A stretch of 64,000 nucleotides of DNA from Actinoplanes couchii (GCF_016862075.1 NZ_BOMG01000056.1:1-64000), one strand, 5' to 3'. Counted from the stretch's first letter, positions 26,356 to 34,809 are shown. The notes: generated from the sequence alone by a model not told the origin. Numbers and translations: made by a program.

Positions 26356-26385
26356 AGATCAGCGTGCACGTCTAGCTTGGGCCCC

Positions 26386-27147
26386 ATGCCGCACGGCCAG
26401 CACCGCCGGGCGACCCGGCGGCACCTCCACCGCGAACCCCACCCGACCGCCCAGCTGGTCGCTCGCGGGCTCGCCGCCCTGATCGTGCTCGGCATCTTCG
26501 TGATGGTGGGTGTCCTGTTCGTCGCCGACGACCGGCGGCCGGCGCCCGCCCGCGCCCTGCCCTCCGCCGAGGTCGACGCCCGCATCGCGTCCCGGTCGGT
26601 CGATCCGGAGCCACTCGGCCCGGACGAGGTCTTCCCGGCCGGCTCCGCCGATTTCGCGACGACGGCGCGGGACGTCACGACCGACTGCGCGGTCGCGGCC
26701 ACCGGTGCCCTGCGCACGACGCTTGCCCGGTACGGGTGTTCGCAAGCCGTCCGGGCCGCCCTGACCGTGGGATACGCCGACTTCCGGATCACCGCGGGCA
26801 TCCTGAACCTGCCGGACACCACGAACGCCTCAGCCGTCGGCGCGCAGATCCGCGCTCTGGTGGAGACCGGTGACGGCGGGTTCGCCGACCTGACCGGGAC
26901 CGGCACCGGCGCGGGCACCCCGGTGCTGTGGCGGACCCGCGGCCACTACGTCGTGTACTGCGTGATCACCGGCCCGGACGGCGACCTGGTCCCGGCCGGT
27001 GACCCGCGGATCCAGCGGGTCACCACCGACGTCCTGGACCGGCATCTGCACGACCGGGTGCTGCTCCGCCGAGCCGGCGCCGAGGGTCAGGCGCGCAGCC
27101 GGCGGGTGGCCACGGCCCGGGCCTCGTACTCGGCCGCGTCCGGGTAA
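26386..27147 (+). CDS. hypothetical membrane-anchored protein
   Basis: 253 residues, family not recognised. A basic His/Arg-rich N-terminus (about 1-22) precedes one transmembrane helix (about 24-47), so the rest is probably outside the membrane. Cysteine-bearing segments (TTDCAVAATGALRTTLARYG, GCSQAVRAAL and HYVVYCVI) could form disulfides. The C-terminus is Arg-rich. The start ATG 26386 is the first after the divergent methyltransferase. Its last 61 bp overlap the 3' end of truA on the other strand. Confidence 0.7.
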   Translation: MPHGQHRRATRRHLHREPHPTAQLVARGLAALIVLGIFVMVGVLFVADDRRPAPARALPSAEVDARIASRSVDPEPLGPDEVFPAGSADFATTARDVTTDCAVAATGALRTTLARYGCSQAVRAALTVGYADFRITAGILNLPDTTNASAVGAQIRALVETGDGGFADLTGTGTGAGTPVLWRTRGHYVVYCVITGPDGDLVPAGDPRIQRVTTDVLDRHLHDRVLLRRAGAEGQARSRRVATARASYSAASG

Positions 27148-27902
27148 CCGACCTCGACCAGGGTCAGCCCGTGTGCCGGGGCCACCACCACGTCGCTGGA
27201 CCGTTCGCGCAGGGTGAGCAGCTTGGCCGGCCACTCCGCCGCCCGCCGGCCGTCCCCGACCGTCAGCATCGCCCCGACCAGGCTGCGGACCATGGCCTGG
27301 CAGAACGCGTCGGCCTGCACGGTGGCCACACAGATCCCGTCCGGGTCGCGCCGCCAGTCCAGCCGGGTGATCGCCCGGATCGTGGTGGCGTGCTCCTTGC
27401 GCTTGCAGAACGCGGCGAAGTCGTGCTCGCCGACCAGCCCGGCCGCGCCCTCGTTGAGACGGTCCAGGTCGAGCGGCCGCACCCAGCCGAGGGTGTCGTG
27501 GCGGCGCAACGGCTCCGGGCCCCACGGGGTGTCGGCCACCCGGTACTCGTACCGCCGGAAGGTCGCCGAGAACCGTGCGTCGAAGGTGTCCGGAACCGGC
27601 GTGATCGCCCGGACCCTCGCATCCGGCGGGGTCAGCGCGGCGAGCCTGCGCAGCAGCGAGCCCTCCAGCTCGGTCCAGCGCTCGGCCGGCAGGTCGACGT
27701 GACAGACCTGCCCGCTGGCGTGCACCCCCGCGTCGGTGCGGCCGGCCACCGTCATCCCGAGCGGTGTCTCCGCCCCGATCAACCGGGCAAAGGCCTCGAT
27801 CAACACCCCTGCGACGGTACGTCTACCGGGCTGGACCGCCCACCCGGAGAACTCGGCGCCGTCGTACGACACGTCCAGCCGCAGCCGGATCGATTCGGTC
27901 AT
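27087..27902 (-). CDS. truA: tRNA pseudouridine(38-40) synthase
   Basis: Makes pseudouridine at positions 38-40 of the tRNA anticodon arm. 271 residues: IRLRLDVSYDGAEFSGWAVQ at the N-terminus, catalytic aspartate in VAGRTDAGVHASGQVCHVD, and YEYRVADTPWGPEPLRR, FCKRKEHATT and AFCQAMVRSLVGAMLTVG. The ATG at 27902 matches the family; the open frame upstream is not conserved-looking. It follows rplQ, the usual neighbour, but a strong hairpin lies between them. Confidence 0.94.
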   Translation of the reverse strand: MTESIRLRLDVSYDGAEFSGWAVQPGRRTVAGVLIEAFARLIGAETPLGMTVAGRTDAGVHASGQVCHVDLPAERWTELEGSLLRRLAALTPPDARVRAITPVPDTFDARFSATFRRYEYRVADTPWGPEPLRRHDTLGWVRPLDLDRLNEGAAGLVGEHDFAAFCKRKEHATTIRAITRLDWRRDPDGICVATVQADAFCQAMVRSLVGAMLTVGDGRRAAEWPAKLLTLRERSSDVVVAPAHGLTLVEVGYPDAAEYEARAVATRRLRA

Positions 27903-27931
27903 CGCTCCTCGTTCGGATCGGGAAATGACTG

Positions 27932-27964
27932 CGGCCCGGCCCCCTGGGAAGGGATGCCGGGCCG
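27932..27964 (-). terminator. hairpin between rplQ and truA
   Basis: cggcccggc (27932-27940) pairs with gccgggccg (27956-27964). It lies 27 bases after the rplQ stop and 30 before truA and could reduce read-through. No T tract is present. Confidence 0.6.
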
Positions 27965-27990
27965 TAGCCGATGCAACTAGGCCGTGAGGA

Positions 27991-28560
27991 TCAGGCCTTG
28001 GTGGTGTCGCCGCCCTCGGCGTCGGCACCCTTGTCACCGGAAGCGCTGACCGGAGCGTCGGCGTCCTGGTCGTCGCTCTTGTCCGCGTCGGCGGCGGCGC
28101 TGGTCGGAGCCGCCTCCTCCTCGGGGGCCAGAGCCTCGACCTTGGCCTGCTGCGCGGCGGCCTTGCGGGCCTCCTTGGACGGGCCGGTGGTGGCCGCGAC
28201 CTCGAGCTCCTCGACCAGCTCGATGACGGCCATCGGAGCGGCGTCACCCTTGCGCGGGCCGATCTTGGTGATCCGGGTGTAACCACCGGGGCGGTTGGTG
28301 TACCGCGGAGCGATCTGCTCGAACAGGGCGTACACGACGTCCTTGTCCTTCACGGTGCCCAGAACCCGGCGACGGGCGTGCAGGTCGCCACGCTTGGCCT
28401 TCGTGATGAGCTGCTCGGCCAGCGGGCGGAGCCGCTTGGCCTTCGTCTCGGTGGTCTTGATCTTCCCGTGCCGGAAGAGCTCGGTGGCCAGGTTGGCCAG
28501 GATGAGCTTCTCGTGTGCCGGGCTGCCGCCGAGGCGGGCACCCTTGGTGGGCGTGGGCAT
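27991..28560 (-). CDS. rplQ: 50S ribosomal protein L17
   Basis: Large-subunit protein near the exit tunnel. 189 residues: the conserved ~120-residue core (MPTPTKGARLGGSPAHEKLI, RHGKIKTTETKAKRLRPLAE, ALFEQIAPRYTNRPGGYTR) is followed by an acidic Ala/Asp/Glu-rich tail of about 65 residues, typical of actinobacterial L17. Lies 36 bp after rpoA. Confidence 0.97.
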   Translation of the reverse strand: MPTPTKGARLGGSPAHEKLILANLATELFRHGKIKTTETKAKRLRPLAEQLITKAKRGDLHARRRVLGTVKDKDVVYALFEQIAPRYTNRPGGYTRITKIGPRKGDAAPMAVIELVEELEVAATTGPSKEARKAAAQQAKVEALAPEEEAAPTSAAADADKSDDQDADAPVSASGDKGADAEGGDTTKA

Positions 28561-28596
28561 TTCAGATGCTCCTTGAAATGTGGCGCAGCCGAGCTC

Positions 28597-29619
28597 TTAG
28601 AGCTGCTCGGTCTCGCGGTAGTCGTCGGTGTCGTAGTCCACGTCGCCGAACGAGTCGACCACGTGCGCGGGGTCGAAGGACGGCGCGCTGTCCTTCAGGC
28701 CCAGGCCCATCCCGGCGAGCTTCATCTTGACCTCGTCGATCGACTTCTGGCCGAAGTTCCGGATGTCCAGAAGGTCAGCCTCCGTACGCCCTATCAACTC
28801 GCCCACCGAATTGATGCCTTCACGCTTGAGGCAGTTGTACGACCGGACGGTGAGGTCCAGCTCCTCAATCGGAAGGGCAAGGTCGGCAGCGAGCTGCGCG
28901 TCCTGCGGAGACGGGCCGATGTCGATGCCCTCAGCGGTCTCGTCCAGCTCACGGCAGAGGCCGAAGAGTTCGACGAGGGTCGAGCCAGCCGAGGCCAGCG
29001 CGGTCCGCGGGGAGATCGACGCCTTCGACTCGACGTCGATGATCAGGCGGTCGAAGTCGGTACGCTGCTCGACACGGGTGGCCTCGACGCGGTAGGTGAC
29101 CTTGAGCACCGGCGAGTAGATCGAGTCGACCGGGATCCGGCCGATCTCGGCGCCGGCGCTCTTGTTCTGCGCCGCGGTGACGTAGCCACGACCGCGCTCG
29201 ACGGTCAGCTCCATGTCCAGCCGGCCCTTGCTGTTCAGGGTCGCCAGCTTCAGATCGGGGTTGTGCACGGAGACACCGGCCGGAGGCTGGATGTCACCGG
29301 CGGTCACGTCGCCCGGTCCCTGCTTGCGCAGGTACATGCTGACCGGCTCGTCGTGCTCGGAGCTGACGGTGAGCTCCTTGACGTTCATGACCAGCTCGAC
29401 CACATCCTCTTTGACACCGGGGATGGTGGTGAACTCGTGCAGAACGCCGTCGATCTTGATGCTGGTGACCGCCGCGCCCGGGATGGACGACAGCAGGGTA
29501 CGCCGCAGAGAGTTACCGAGGGTGTAACCGAAGCCCGGCTCCAGCGGTTCGATGGTGAACCGGGAGCGGGTCTCGCTGAGCGACTCCTCCGAGAGGGTCG
29601 GCCGCTGGCTGATGAGCAC
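28597..29619 (-). CDS. rpoA: DNA-directed RNA polymerase subunit alpha
   Basis: 340 residues. The N-terminal assembly domain has EPLEPGFGYTLGNSLRRTLL, and the C-terminal DNA/activator-binding domain has LDLTVRSYNCLKREGINSVG and IRNFGQKSIDEVKMKLAGMG. The GTG start gives VLISQRPTL, the usual actinobacterial beginning. It directly follows rpsK (92-bp gap); rpsD, found between them in many bacteria, is absent. Confidence 0.98.
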   Translation of the reverse strand: MLISQRPTLSEESLSETRSRFTIEPLEPGFGYTLGNSLRRTLLSSIPGAAVTSIKIDGVLHEFTTIPGVKEDVVELVMNVKELTVSSEHDEPVSMYLRKQGPGDVTAGDIQPPAGVSVHNPDLKLATLNSKGRLDMELTVERGRGYVTAAQNKSAGAEIGRIPVDSIYSPVLKVTYRVEATRVEQRTDFDRLIIDVESKASISPRTALASAGSTLVELFGLCRELDETAEGIDIGPSPQDAQLAADLALPIEELDLTVRSYNCLKREGINSVGELIGRTEADLLDIRNFGQKSIDEVKMKLAGMGLGLKDSAPSFDPAHVVDSFGDVDYDTDDYRETEQL

Positions 29620-29668
29620 GCTGTTCTTCTTTCTGTCCGGTCACCCGCTATTTGATGACCATCGGATG

Positions 29669-29696
29669 TGCCCGGCACCGATGACGGCGCCGGGCA
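29669..29696 (-). promoter_or_regulatory. hairpin in the rpsK-rpoA gap
   Basis: tgcccggc (29669-29676) pairs perfectly with gccgggca (29689-29696) in the 92-bp gap where rpsD might be expected. Possible weak attenuator or processing site; no T tract. Confidence 0.35.
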
Positions 29697-29711
29697 ATCT
29701 GTACTACTTCG

Positions 29712-30119
29712 TCAGACCCGACGACGCTTCGGCGGACGGCAGCCGTTGTGCGGCTGGGGCGTCACGTCGGAGATCTGCCCGACCTCGAGGCCGGCGGCCT
29801 GAAGCGAACGGATCGCGGTCTCCCGGCCGGAGCCCGGGCCCTTGACGAACACGTCGACCTTGCGCATGCCGTGCTCCATGGCACGACGGGCGGCCGCCTC
29901 GGCAGCGAGCTGCGCGGCGAACGGGGTCGACTTGCGGGAGCCCTTGAAGCCCACCTGGCCGGAGGAGGCCCAGGAGATGACAGCACCGGTCGGGTCGGTG
30001 ATCGACACGATGGTGTTGTTGAAGGTGCTCTTGATGTGCGCCTGCCCGTGGGCGACGTTCTTGCGTTCCTTGCGCCGGACCTTCTTGACTGCGGCCCCTG
30101 CGCGTGCCTTCGGTGGCAT
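29712..30119 (-). CDS. rpsK: 30S ribosomal protein S11
   Basis: Platform protein of the 30S subunit near the decoding site. 135 residues of standard form: basic N-terminus KKVRRKERKNVAHGQAHI, IVSITDPTGAVISWASSGQV and the C-terminal DVTPQPHNGCRPPKRRRV. 17 bp downstream of rpsM. Confidence 0.98.
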   Translation of the reverse strand: MPPKARAGAAVKKVRRKERKNVAHGQAHIKSTFNNTIVSITDPTGAVISWASSGQVGFKGSRKSTPFAAQLAAEAAARRAMEHGMRKVDVFVKGPGSGRETAIRSLQAAGLEVGQISDVTPQPHNGCRPPKRRRV

Positions 30120-30136
30120 AAGTCGATGCGCTCCTA

Positions 30137-30517
30137 TTACTTCCGGCCGGGCTTCTTCTTACCGGCGACCGTACGCTTCGGGCCCTTACGGGTACGAGCG
30201 TTGGTACGGGTCCGCTGGCCCCGGACGGGCAGACCCTTGCGGTGACGGATACCGGCGTAGCAGCCGATCTCGACCTTGCGGCGGATATCCGCGGCGACCT
30301 CGCGGCGCAGGTCGCCCTCAACCTTGAAGTTGGACTCGATGTAGTCGCGGAGCTGAACCAGCTCCTCGTCCGTGAGGTCCTTGGCGCGCTTGTTCAGGTC
30401 AATAGCCGTAGCGGTCAGAGCCTCTACAGCGCGGGTACGGCCAATGCCGTAAACGTAAGTGAGCGCGATCTCCATCCGCTTTTCGCGGGGAAGATCGACG
30501 CCGACGAGACGAGCCAT
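30137..30517 (-). CDS. rpsM: 30S ribosomal protein S13
   Basis: 30S head protein that contacts L5 and P-site tRNA. 126 residues: MARLVGVDLPREKRMEIALT, YGIGRTRAVEAL, the helix-two-turn-helix part, GIRHRKGLPVRGQRTRTNAR and a basic tail ending KKKPGRK. About 150 bp after rpmJ in the infA-rpmJ-rpsM-rpsK-rpoA-rplQ order. Confidence 0.98.
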   Translation of the reverse strand: MARLVGVDLPREKRMEIALTYVYGIGRTRAVEALTATAIDLNKRAKDLTDEELVQLRDYIESNFKVEGDLRREVAADIRRKVEIGCYAGIRHRKGLPVRGQRTRTNARTRKGPKRTVAGKKKPGRK

Positions 30518-30667
30518 TGCTGGGCGTACTCCTCGTTGTGATCGCGGAGGTCTGTGCCCGTCCCGTCCCGCCTGCCCCGGCGGGCCCCGGCCTCCGACCG
30601 GGGGTACAGCCGTGTATGACCACGACTGGGACGAGCTATTTCAGTGGTGCGGATCTTGCGCCGGTAA

Positions 30668-30784
30668 TCAGCCCTGGCGCTGCTTGTGACGCGGGTCGGT
30701 GGAGCAGATGATCATGACCCGGCCGTGCCGCCGGATGACCCGGCAGTTGTTGCAGATCCGCTTGACGCTCGGCTTGACCTTCAC
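30668..30784 (-). CDS. rpmJ: 50S ribosomal protein L36
   Basis: Small zinc-ribbon protein: VKVKPSVKRICNNCRVIRRH, then GRVMIICSTDPRHKQRQG. The ligands are Cys11, Cys14, Cys27 and His33, the zinc-binding (C+) form. 38 residues, one more than the usual 37, because of an extra residue in the ICSTDPRHK loop. GTG start at 30784 with aagg upstream. Lies between infA and rpsM as expected. Confidence 0.95.
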   Translation of the reverse strand: MKVKPSVKRICNNCRVIRRHGRVMIICSTDPRHKQRQG

Positions 30785-30835
30785 GGTTTGCCTTAACTCT
30801 CAGTCAGACGGGATTGGAAAACCCCCGCGACCCGT

Positions 30836-31057
30836 TTACTTGTAGCGGTAGACGATGCGCCCGCGGGTCAGGTCGTACGGCGAAAGCTCGACGACGACCC
30901 TGTCCTCGGGAAGGATGCGGATGTAGTGCTGGCGCATCTTCCCGGAGATGTGTGCCAGGACCTTGTGACCGTTCGCAAGCTCAACGCGGAACATGGCGTT
31001 GGGCAAGGGCTCGATCACTCGGCCTTCGATCTCGATGGCTCCGTCTTTTTTGGGCAT
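30836..31057 (-). CDS. infA: translation initiation factor IF-1
   Basis: 73-residue OB-fold factor binding the 30S A site during initiation: MPKKDGAIEIEGRVIEPLPN, MFRVELANGHKVLAHISGKM and RILPEDRVVVELSPYDLTRG. Standard length. It leads the alpha-operon; a good promoter-like sequence lies about 145 bp upstream. Confidence 0.98.
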   Translation of the reverse strand: MPKKDGAIEIEGRVIEPLPNAMFRVELANGHKVLAHISGKMRQHYIRILPEDRVVVELSPYDLTRGRIVYRYK

Positions 31058-31200
31058 GTCCTCCGCTACCTGACATCGGGTTCTGGGGCAGGCTGACGCA
31101 ACGTCATCCGGGGGCCGGAAGACCCGCGGACAGCCGCGCCTCCCTCGGTCCCCGAAGCGCTTGAGGACATGAAGGAGTGGACGCTACGCGCCAGCGAGCC

Positions 31201-31229
31201 AGTCTACGCGCCCTCAACAGCCACGCCAA
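31201..31229 (-). promoter_or_regulatory. candidate promoter of infA
   Basis: Minus strand: -35 TTGGCG (31224-31229), 17-bp spacer, -10 TAGACT (31201-31206). Predicted leader is about 135 nt. The plausible single start for infA-rpmJ-rpsM-rpsK-rpoA-rplQ; inferred by eye. Confidence 0.55.
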
Positions 31230-31292
31230 ACCGAGGGTTGCGTAACCCGCTGTCGGGCGTGTTCACCGATGGACAACTCGACCATAACGGTC

Positions 31293-31724
31293 CTAGTGGC
31301 CGCGATTGCCCCGGTCCTTGAAGTGCGCCATCACCGCGAAGGCCAGCGGAATCAACACCCAGCCCGGCCAGAAGTAACCCGCACCGCCCATCAGCCAGAC
31401 GAAGACGCAGATCACGAAGACGAAGGCCATGCCCTGGACGCCACCGGACTTGCCCTGATGCTTCGCCTTCTTGTGCACCGAGCCGTGAGCCGTCGGCGGC
31501 TCCGGAGCGGCAGCCGGCATCACCTGGGACTTCGTCACCGGCACCGTGCCCGGCAGATCGTCGAGCAACCCGTCCAGATCGCCGTAGGTCTTCGCCCCGT
31601 ACGCCCTCTGCACCCGCTCGTCGTACTCGCTCAGATCCAGCCGGCCCTCGTCCAGCGCCGCCTTCAGCTGATCGGCGACCTGCTGCCGATCGCCGTCGCC
31701 GGCCCGCATCCCCTCATGCCCCAT
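31293..31724 (-). CDS. DUF1707 domain membrane protein
   Basis: 143 residues. The N-terminal ~55 residues are a DUF1707 domain (MRAGDGDRQQVADQLKAALD, GRLDLSEYDERVQRAYGAKT), followed by a linker and two membrane helices (MAFVFVICVFVWLMGG and GWVLIPLAFAVMAHF). Function unknown; the domain is common in actinobacterial small membrane proteins. Start at 31724 avoids overlap with map; 31709 (MRAGD) is equally possible. Same strand as and downstream of map. Confidence 0.75.
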   Translation of the reverse strand: MGHEGMRAGDGDRQQVADQLKAALDEGRLDLSEYDERVQRAYGAKTYGDLDGLLDDLPGTVPVTKSQVMPAAAPEPPTAHGSVHKKAKHQGKSGGVQGMAFVFVICVFVWLMGGAGYFWPGWVLIPLAFAVMAHFKDRGNRGH

Positions 31725-31758
31725 GCGTCCCAGGATGCCACCAGCACACCAGCGGCCA

Positions 31759-32592
31759 CTACGGCTGGCGTGCCGTGACGAGATCACCCAGACGTGCGCG
31801 ACCGCCGTCCGGAGCCGTGGTCACCCACACCCCGTCGGCCAGCAGAGCCATCGTGTGCTCCACGTGCGCGGCCCGGGAGCCGTCCCGGGTCACCACGGTC
31901 CACCCATCACTCAGTTCGGCCGTACGCGGCGATCCCAGCGTGATCATCGGCTCGATCGCCAGCGCCAGACCCGGCTCCAGGCGGATGCCCCGGCCCGGCT
32001 TGCCGTGGTTGAGCACGTGCGGGTCCTGGTGCATCTCGGTGCCGATGCCGTGACCGCCGTAACCGTCGACGATCCCGTACCGCCCCGCCTTGCGGATGGT
32101 CTTCTCGATGTTGAACGAGATGTCGGTCAGCCGGCCGCGCCCGTTGGCCACCCCGCGCGCCGCGGCGGCGATCCCGGCCCACATCGCGTCCTCGGCCACC
32201 TCGGCCATCTTCAGCAGTTTCGGATCGGTTTCGCCGACACCGACCGTGATCGCCGAGTCGCCGTGCCAGCCCTCCAGGATCGCGCCGCAGTCCAGCGAGA
32301 TCAGGTCACCCTCCCGGAGCACCTGCTCGGCGCCGGGGATGCCGTGCACGACCTGCTCGTTGACCGAGGCACAGATCGAGGCGGGGAAGCCGTGGTAGCC
32401 CTTGAACGACGGGACCGCGCCCGCGTCCCGGATCACCTTCTCGGCGATCGCGTCCAGATCGGCGGTGGAGACACCGGGAGCGACAGCCGCCCGCATCGCC
32501 TCCAGAGCCGCGAAGACGACCAGGCCGGCGGCCCGCATCAGCTCGATCTGCTCAGGGGTCTTCAGCTGAATGTCCAGCTCTTGGCGGCGCAT
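31759..32592 (-). CDS. map: methionine aminopeptidase, type I
   Basis: Removes initiator methionine from nascent proteins; dinuclear metal enzyme. 277 residues. The metal ligands fall in VNEQVVHGIPG (substrate His), ISLDCGAILEGWHGDSAIT (two Asp), GHGIGTEMHQDPHV (His), LAIEPMITLG (Glu) and AHVEHTMAL (Glu). Lies downstream of adk in the standard secY-adk-map order, about 150 bp after it. Confidence 0.97.
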   Translation of the reverse strand: MRRQELDIQLKTPEQIELMRAAGLVVFAALEAMRAAVAPGVSTADLDAIAEKVIRDAGAVPSFKGYHGFPASICASVNEQVVHGIPGAEQVLREGDLISLDCGAILEGWHGDSAITVGVGETDPKLLKMAEVAEDAMWAGIAAAARGVANGRGRLTDISFNIEKTIRKAGRYGIVDGYGGHGIGTEMHQDPHVLNHGKPGRGIRLEPGLALAIEPMITLGSPRTAELSDGWTVVTRDGSRAAHVEHTMALLADGVWVTTAPDGGRARLGDLVTARQP

Positions 32593-32743
32593 GGCTCTCT
32601 CGTTCTCTACATGCCACTGCCCCGGGGTTACCCGGGGCAGCAGCGGTGCTCGATTGTCGGGCCTGATCCGCCCTCTGGCGTCCTCGGCCCGTTCGGGCTT
32701 TCTCGGCCCCCGTCCGGGACCGGTTCAGCCCTGTGCGGCCGCC

Positions 32744-33397
32744 TCAGCCCCCGAACGACTGCAGGGCGTCGATCGCGCGCATCGTCACGTCCTCGACCGG
32801 ACCGGTCGCGTCGATGCCGACCAGCTTGCCCTGGGCGCCGTAGAAGTCGACCAGAGGAGCGGTCTTGTCCGAGTACTCGACCAGCCGGTTGGCGATCGTC
32901 TCGGCCTTGTCGTCGTCGCGCTGGAACAGCTCGCTGCCGCACCGGTCGCAGATGTTGTCCTTGCTCGTCGGGTCGAACTCGACGTGCCAGATCTTTCCGC
33001 AACCCCGGCAGGTCCGGCGGCCGGAGAGCCGCCGGATGACCTCGTCGTCGTCGACCACGAGCTCCATCACCAGGTCCAGCGCCGTGCCCAGGTCGGCCAG
33101 GAGCTTGTCCAGGGCCGACGCCTGGGGCACTGTCCGCGGGAAGCCGTCCAGCAGGAAGCCGTCACCGGCGTCCGGCTCGGCGAGCCGGTCGCGGACCATG
33201 TTGATGGTCACCTCGTCGGGGACGAGCTGCCCGGCGTCCATGTAGCGCTTGGCCTCGACGCCCAGCGGCGTCCCCTGCGACACGTTCGCCCGGAAGATGT
33301 CCCCGGTCGAGATCTTCGGTACGGCGAGATGGGCGGCGATGAACTCAGCCTGGGTCCCCTTGCCGGCCCCCGGAGGGCCCACCAGTACCAGCCGCAC
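32744..33397 (-). CDS. adk: adenylate kinase
   Basis: Balances AMP, ADP and ATP. 217 residues, long-LID form with a zinc finger: P-loop GPPGAGKGTQAEF, DGFPRT, and LID RRTCRGCGKIWHVEFDP ... ICDRCGSE with four cysteines in CxxC pairs. The four-Cys zinc LID is notable for a high-GC actinobacterium, where many homologues have the short LID. GTG start; 71 bp after secY. Confidence 0.96.
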   Translation of the reverse strand: MRLVLVGPPGAGKGTQAEFIAAHLAVPKISTGDIFRANVSQGTPLGVEAKRYMDAGQLVPDEVTINMVRDRLAEPDAGDGFLLDGFPRTVPQASALDKLLADLGTALDLVMELVVDDDEVIRRLSGRRTCRGCGKIWHVEFDPTSKDNICDRCGSELFQRDDDKAETIANRLVEYSDKTAPLVDFYGAQGKLVGIDATGPVEDVTMRAIDALQSFGG

Positions 33398-33468
33398 CTA
33401 CATCGCCTCGCTTCGGTCCTGAGAAACCACGCACACCGACGCCAGAGCCCCCCGGCCCCGCGTACCCA

Positions 33469-34809
33469 CTACCGGAGGAACCCTTCGTAGTTCCGCTGCA
33501 TGAGCTGGCTCTCGATCTGCTTCACCGTCTCCAGACCCACACCCACCATGATCAGCACCGCGGTACCACCGAACGGGAAGTTCTGGTACTGCTGCTGGTT
33601 CAGCCAGATGAAGAAGAAGTTCGGCAGGACCGAGATCAGGCCAAGGTACAACGCCCCCGGCAGGGTGATCCGGCTGAGGATGAAGTCCAGGTAGTCGGCG
33701 GTGGGCTTGCCCGGGCGGATGCCCGGCACGAAACCACCGTACTTCTTCATGTTCTCCGCGACCTCGGTCGGGTTGAACGTGATCGAGACGTAGAAGTACG
33801 TGAAGAAGATGATCAGCAGGAAGTACACGCCGATGTAGAACGGGCTGGTCGCGTCCGCCAGGTACCGCTGGATCCAGATCTGGTAGTCCTTCAGGTTGTT
33901 CTGATCGAAGAACTGCAGATACAGCTGCGGCAGGTAGAGCAGCGAGGACGCGAAGATGACCGGGACGACACCCGCCTGGTTCACCTTCAGCGGGATGTAG
34001 GTCGAGGTGCCCCCGTACATCCGCCGGCCGATCATCCGCTTGGCGTACTGCACCGGGATCCGGCGCTGCGCCTGCTCGATGAAGACCACCAGCGCGATGA
34101 TGACCAGGACCAGGCCGATCACCAGGAAGAACTTGCCGGTGCCGCTGGACTCCTTGATGCTCCAGCCCTCACCGGGAAGGCGGGCCGCGATCGAGGTGAA
34201 GATCAGGACGGACATGCCGTTGCCGACACCGCGGTCGGTGATCAGCTCGCCGAGCCACATGACCACACCGGTACCGGCGGTCATCGTCATGACCAGGATC
34301 GTCAGCGTGAGCCACATCGGGATGCCGGTGGACTCGGGGATGATCTGGTAGGTCGGGTCGTCCTGGTCGCACATGTTGTTGAACAGCTGACCGGTGCGAG
34401 CCAGCGCCACGAACGCCGAGGCCTGCAGGACAGCCAGGCCGAGCGTCAGATAGCGGGTGTACTGCGTGATTTTCGCCTGGCCGGACTGACCTTCCTTGCG
34501 CAGTTGCTCCAGCCGCGGGATCACCACGGTGAGCAGCTGCAGGATGATCGACGCCGTGATGTACGGCATGATGCCCAGCGCGAAAACGGAGAGCTGCAGG
34601 AGCGCGCCGCCGGAGAAGAGGTTCAGCAGGTTGAGAACGCCGTTGGTGTCCGACTCGGTGAGTTTCAGACATGCCTGGACGTTGGCGTAGGACACGCCAG
34701 GACTGGGCAATGTGGCACCGAGACGATAAATGGCGACGATCGCTACCGTGAAGAGTAGCTTCTTCCGCAGGTCAGGCGTCCGAAGCGCGCTCGAGAAGGC
34801 GGACAACAA
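33469..34809 (-). CDS. secY: protein translocase subunit SecY
   Basis: Central channel of the Sec translocon, with ten membrane helices. 446 residues starting at the TTG 34809 (M-L-S-A-F), supported by aggagg 5 bases before it and by homologous starts; upstream open sequence is unrelated. Recognisable parts are LRTPDLRKKLLFTVAIVAIY, GIMPYITASIILQLLTVVIP, IPVQYAKRMIGRRMYGG and IRPGKPTADYLDFIL. Separated from rplO by a 468-bp gap with a strong terminator, so it should have its own promoter with adk and map downstream. Confidence 0.95.
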   Translation of the reverse strand: MLSAFSSALRTPDLRKKLLFTVAIVAIYRLGATLPSPGVSYANVQACLKLTESDTNGVLNLLNLFSGGALLQLSVFALGIMPYITASIILQLLTVVIPRLEQLRKEGQSGQAKITQYTRYLTLGLAVLQASAFVALARTGQLFNNMCDQDDPTYQIIPESTGIPMWLTLTILVMTMTAGTGVVMWLGELITDRGVGNGMSVLIFTSIAARLPGEGWSIKESSGTGKFFLVIGLVLVIIALVVFIEQAQRRIPVQYAKRMIGRRMYGGTSTYIPLKVNQAGVVPVIFASSLLYLPQLYLQFFDQNNLKDYQIWIQRYLADATSPFYIGVYFLLIIFFTYFYVSITFNPTEVAENMKKYGGFVPGIRPGKPTADYLDFILSRITLPGALYLGLISVLPNFFFIWLNQQQYQNFPFGGTAVLIMVGVGLETVKQIESQLMQRNYEGFLR

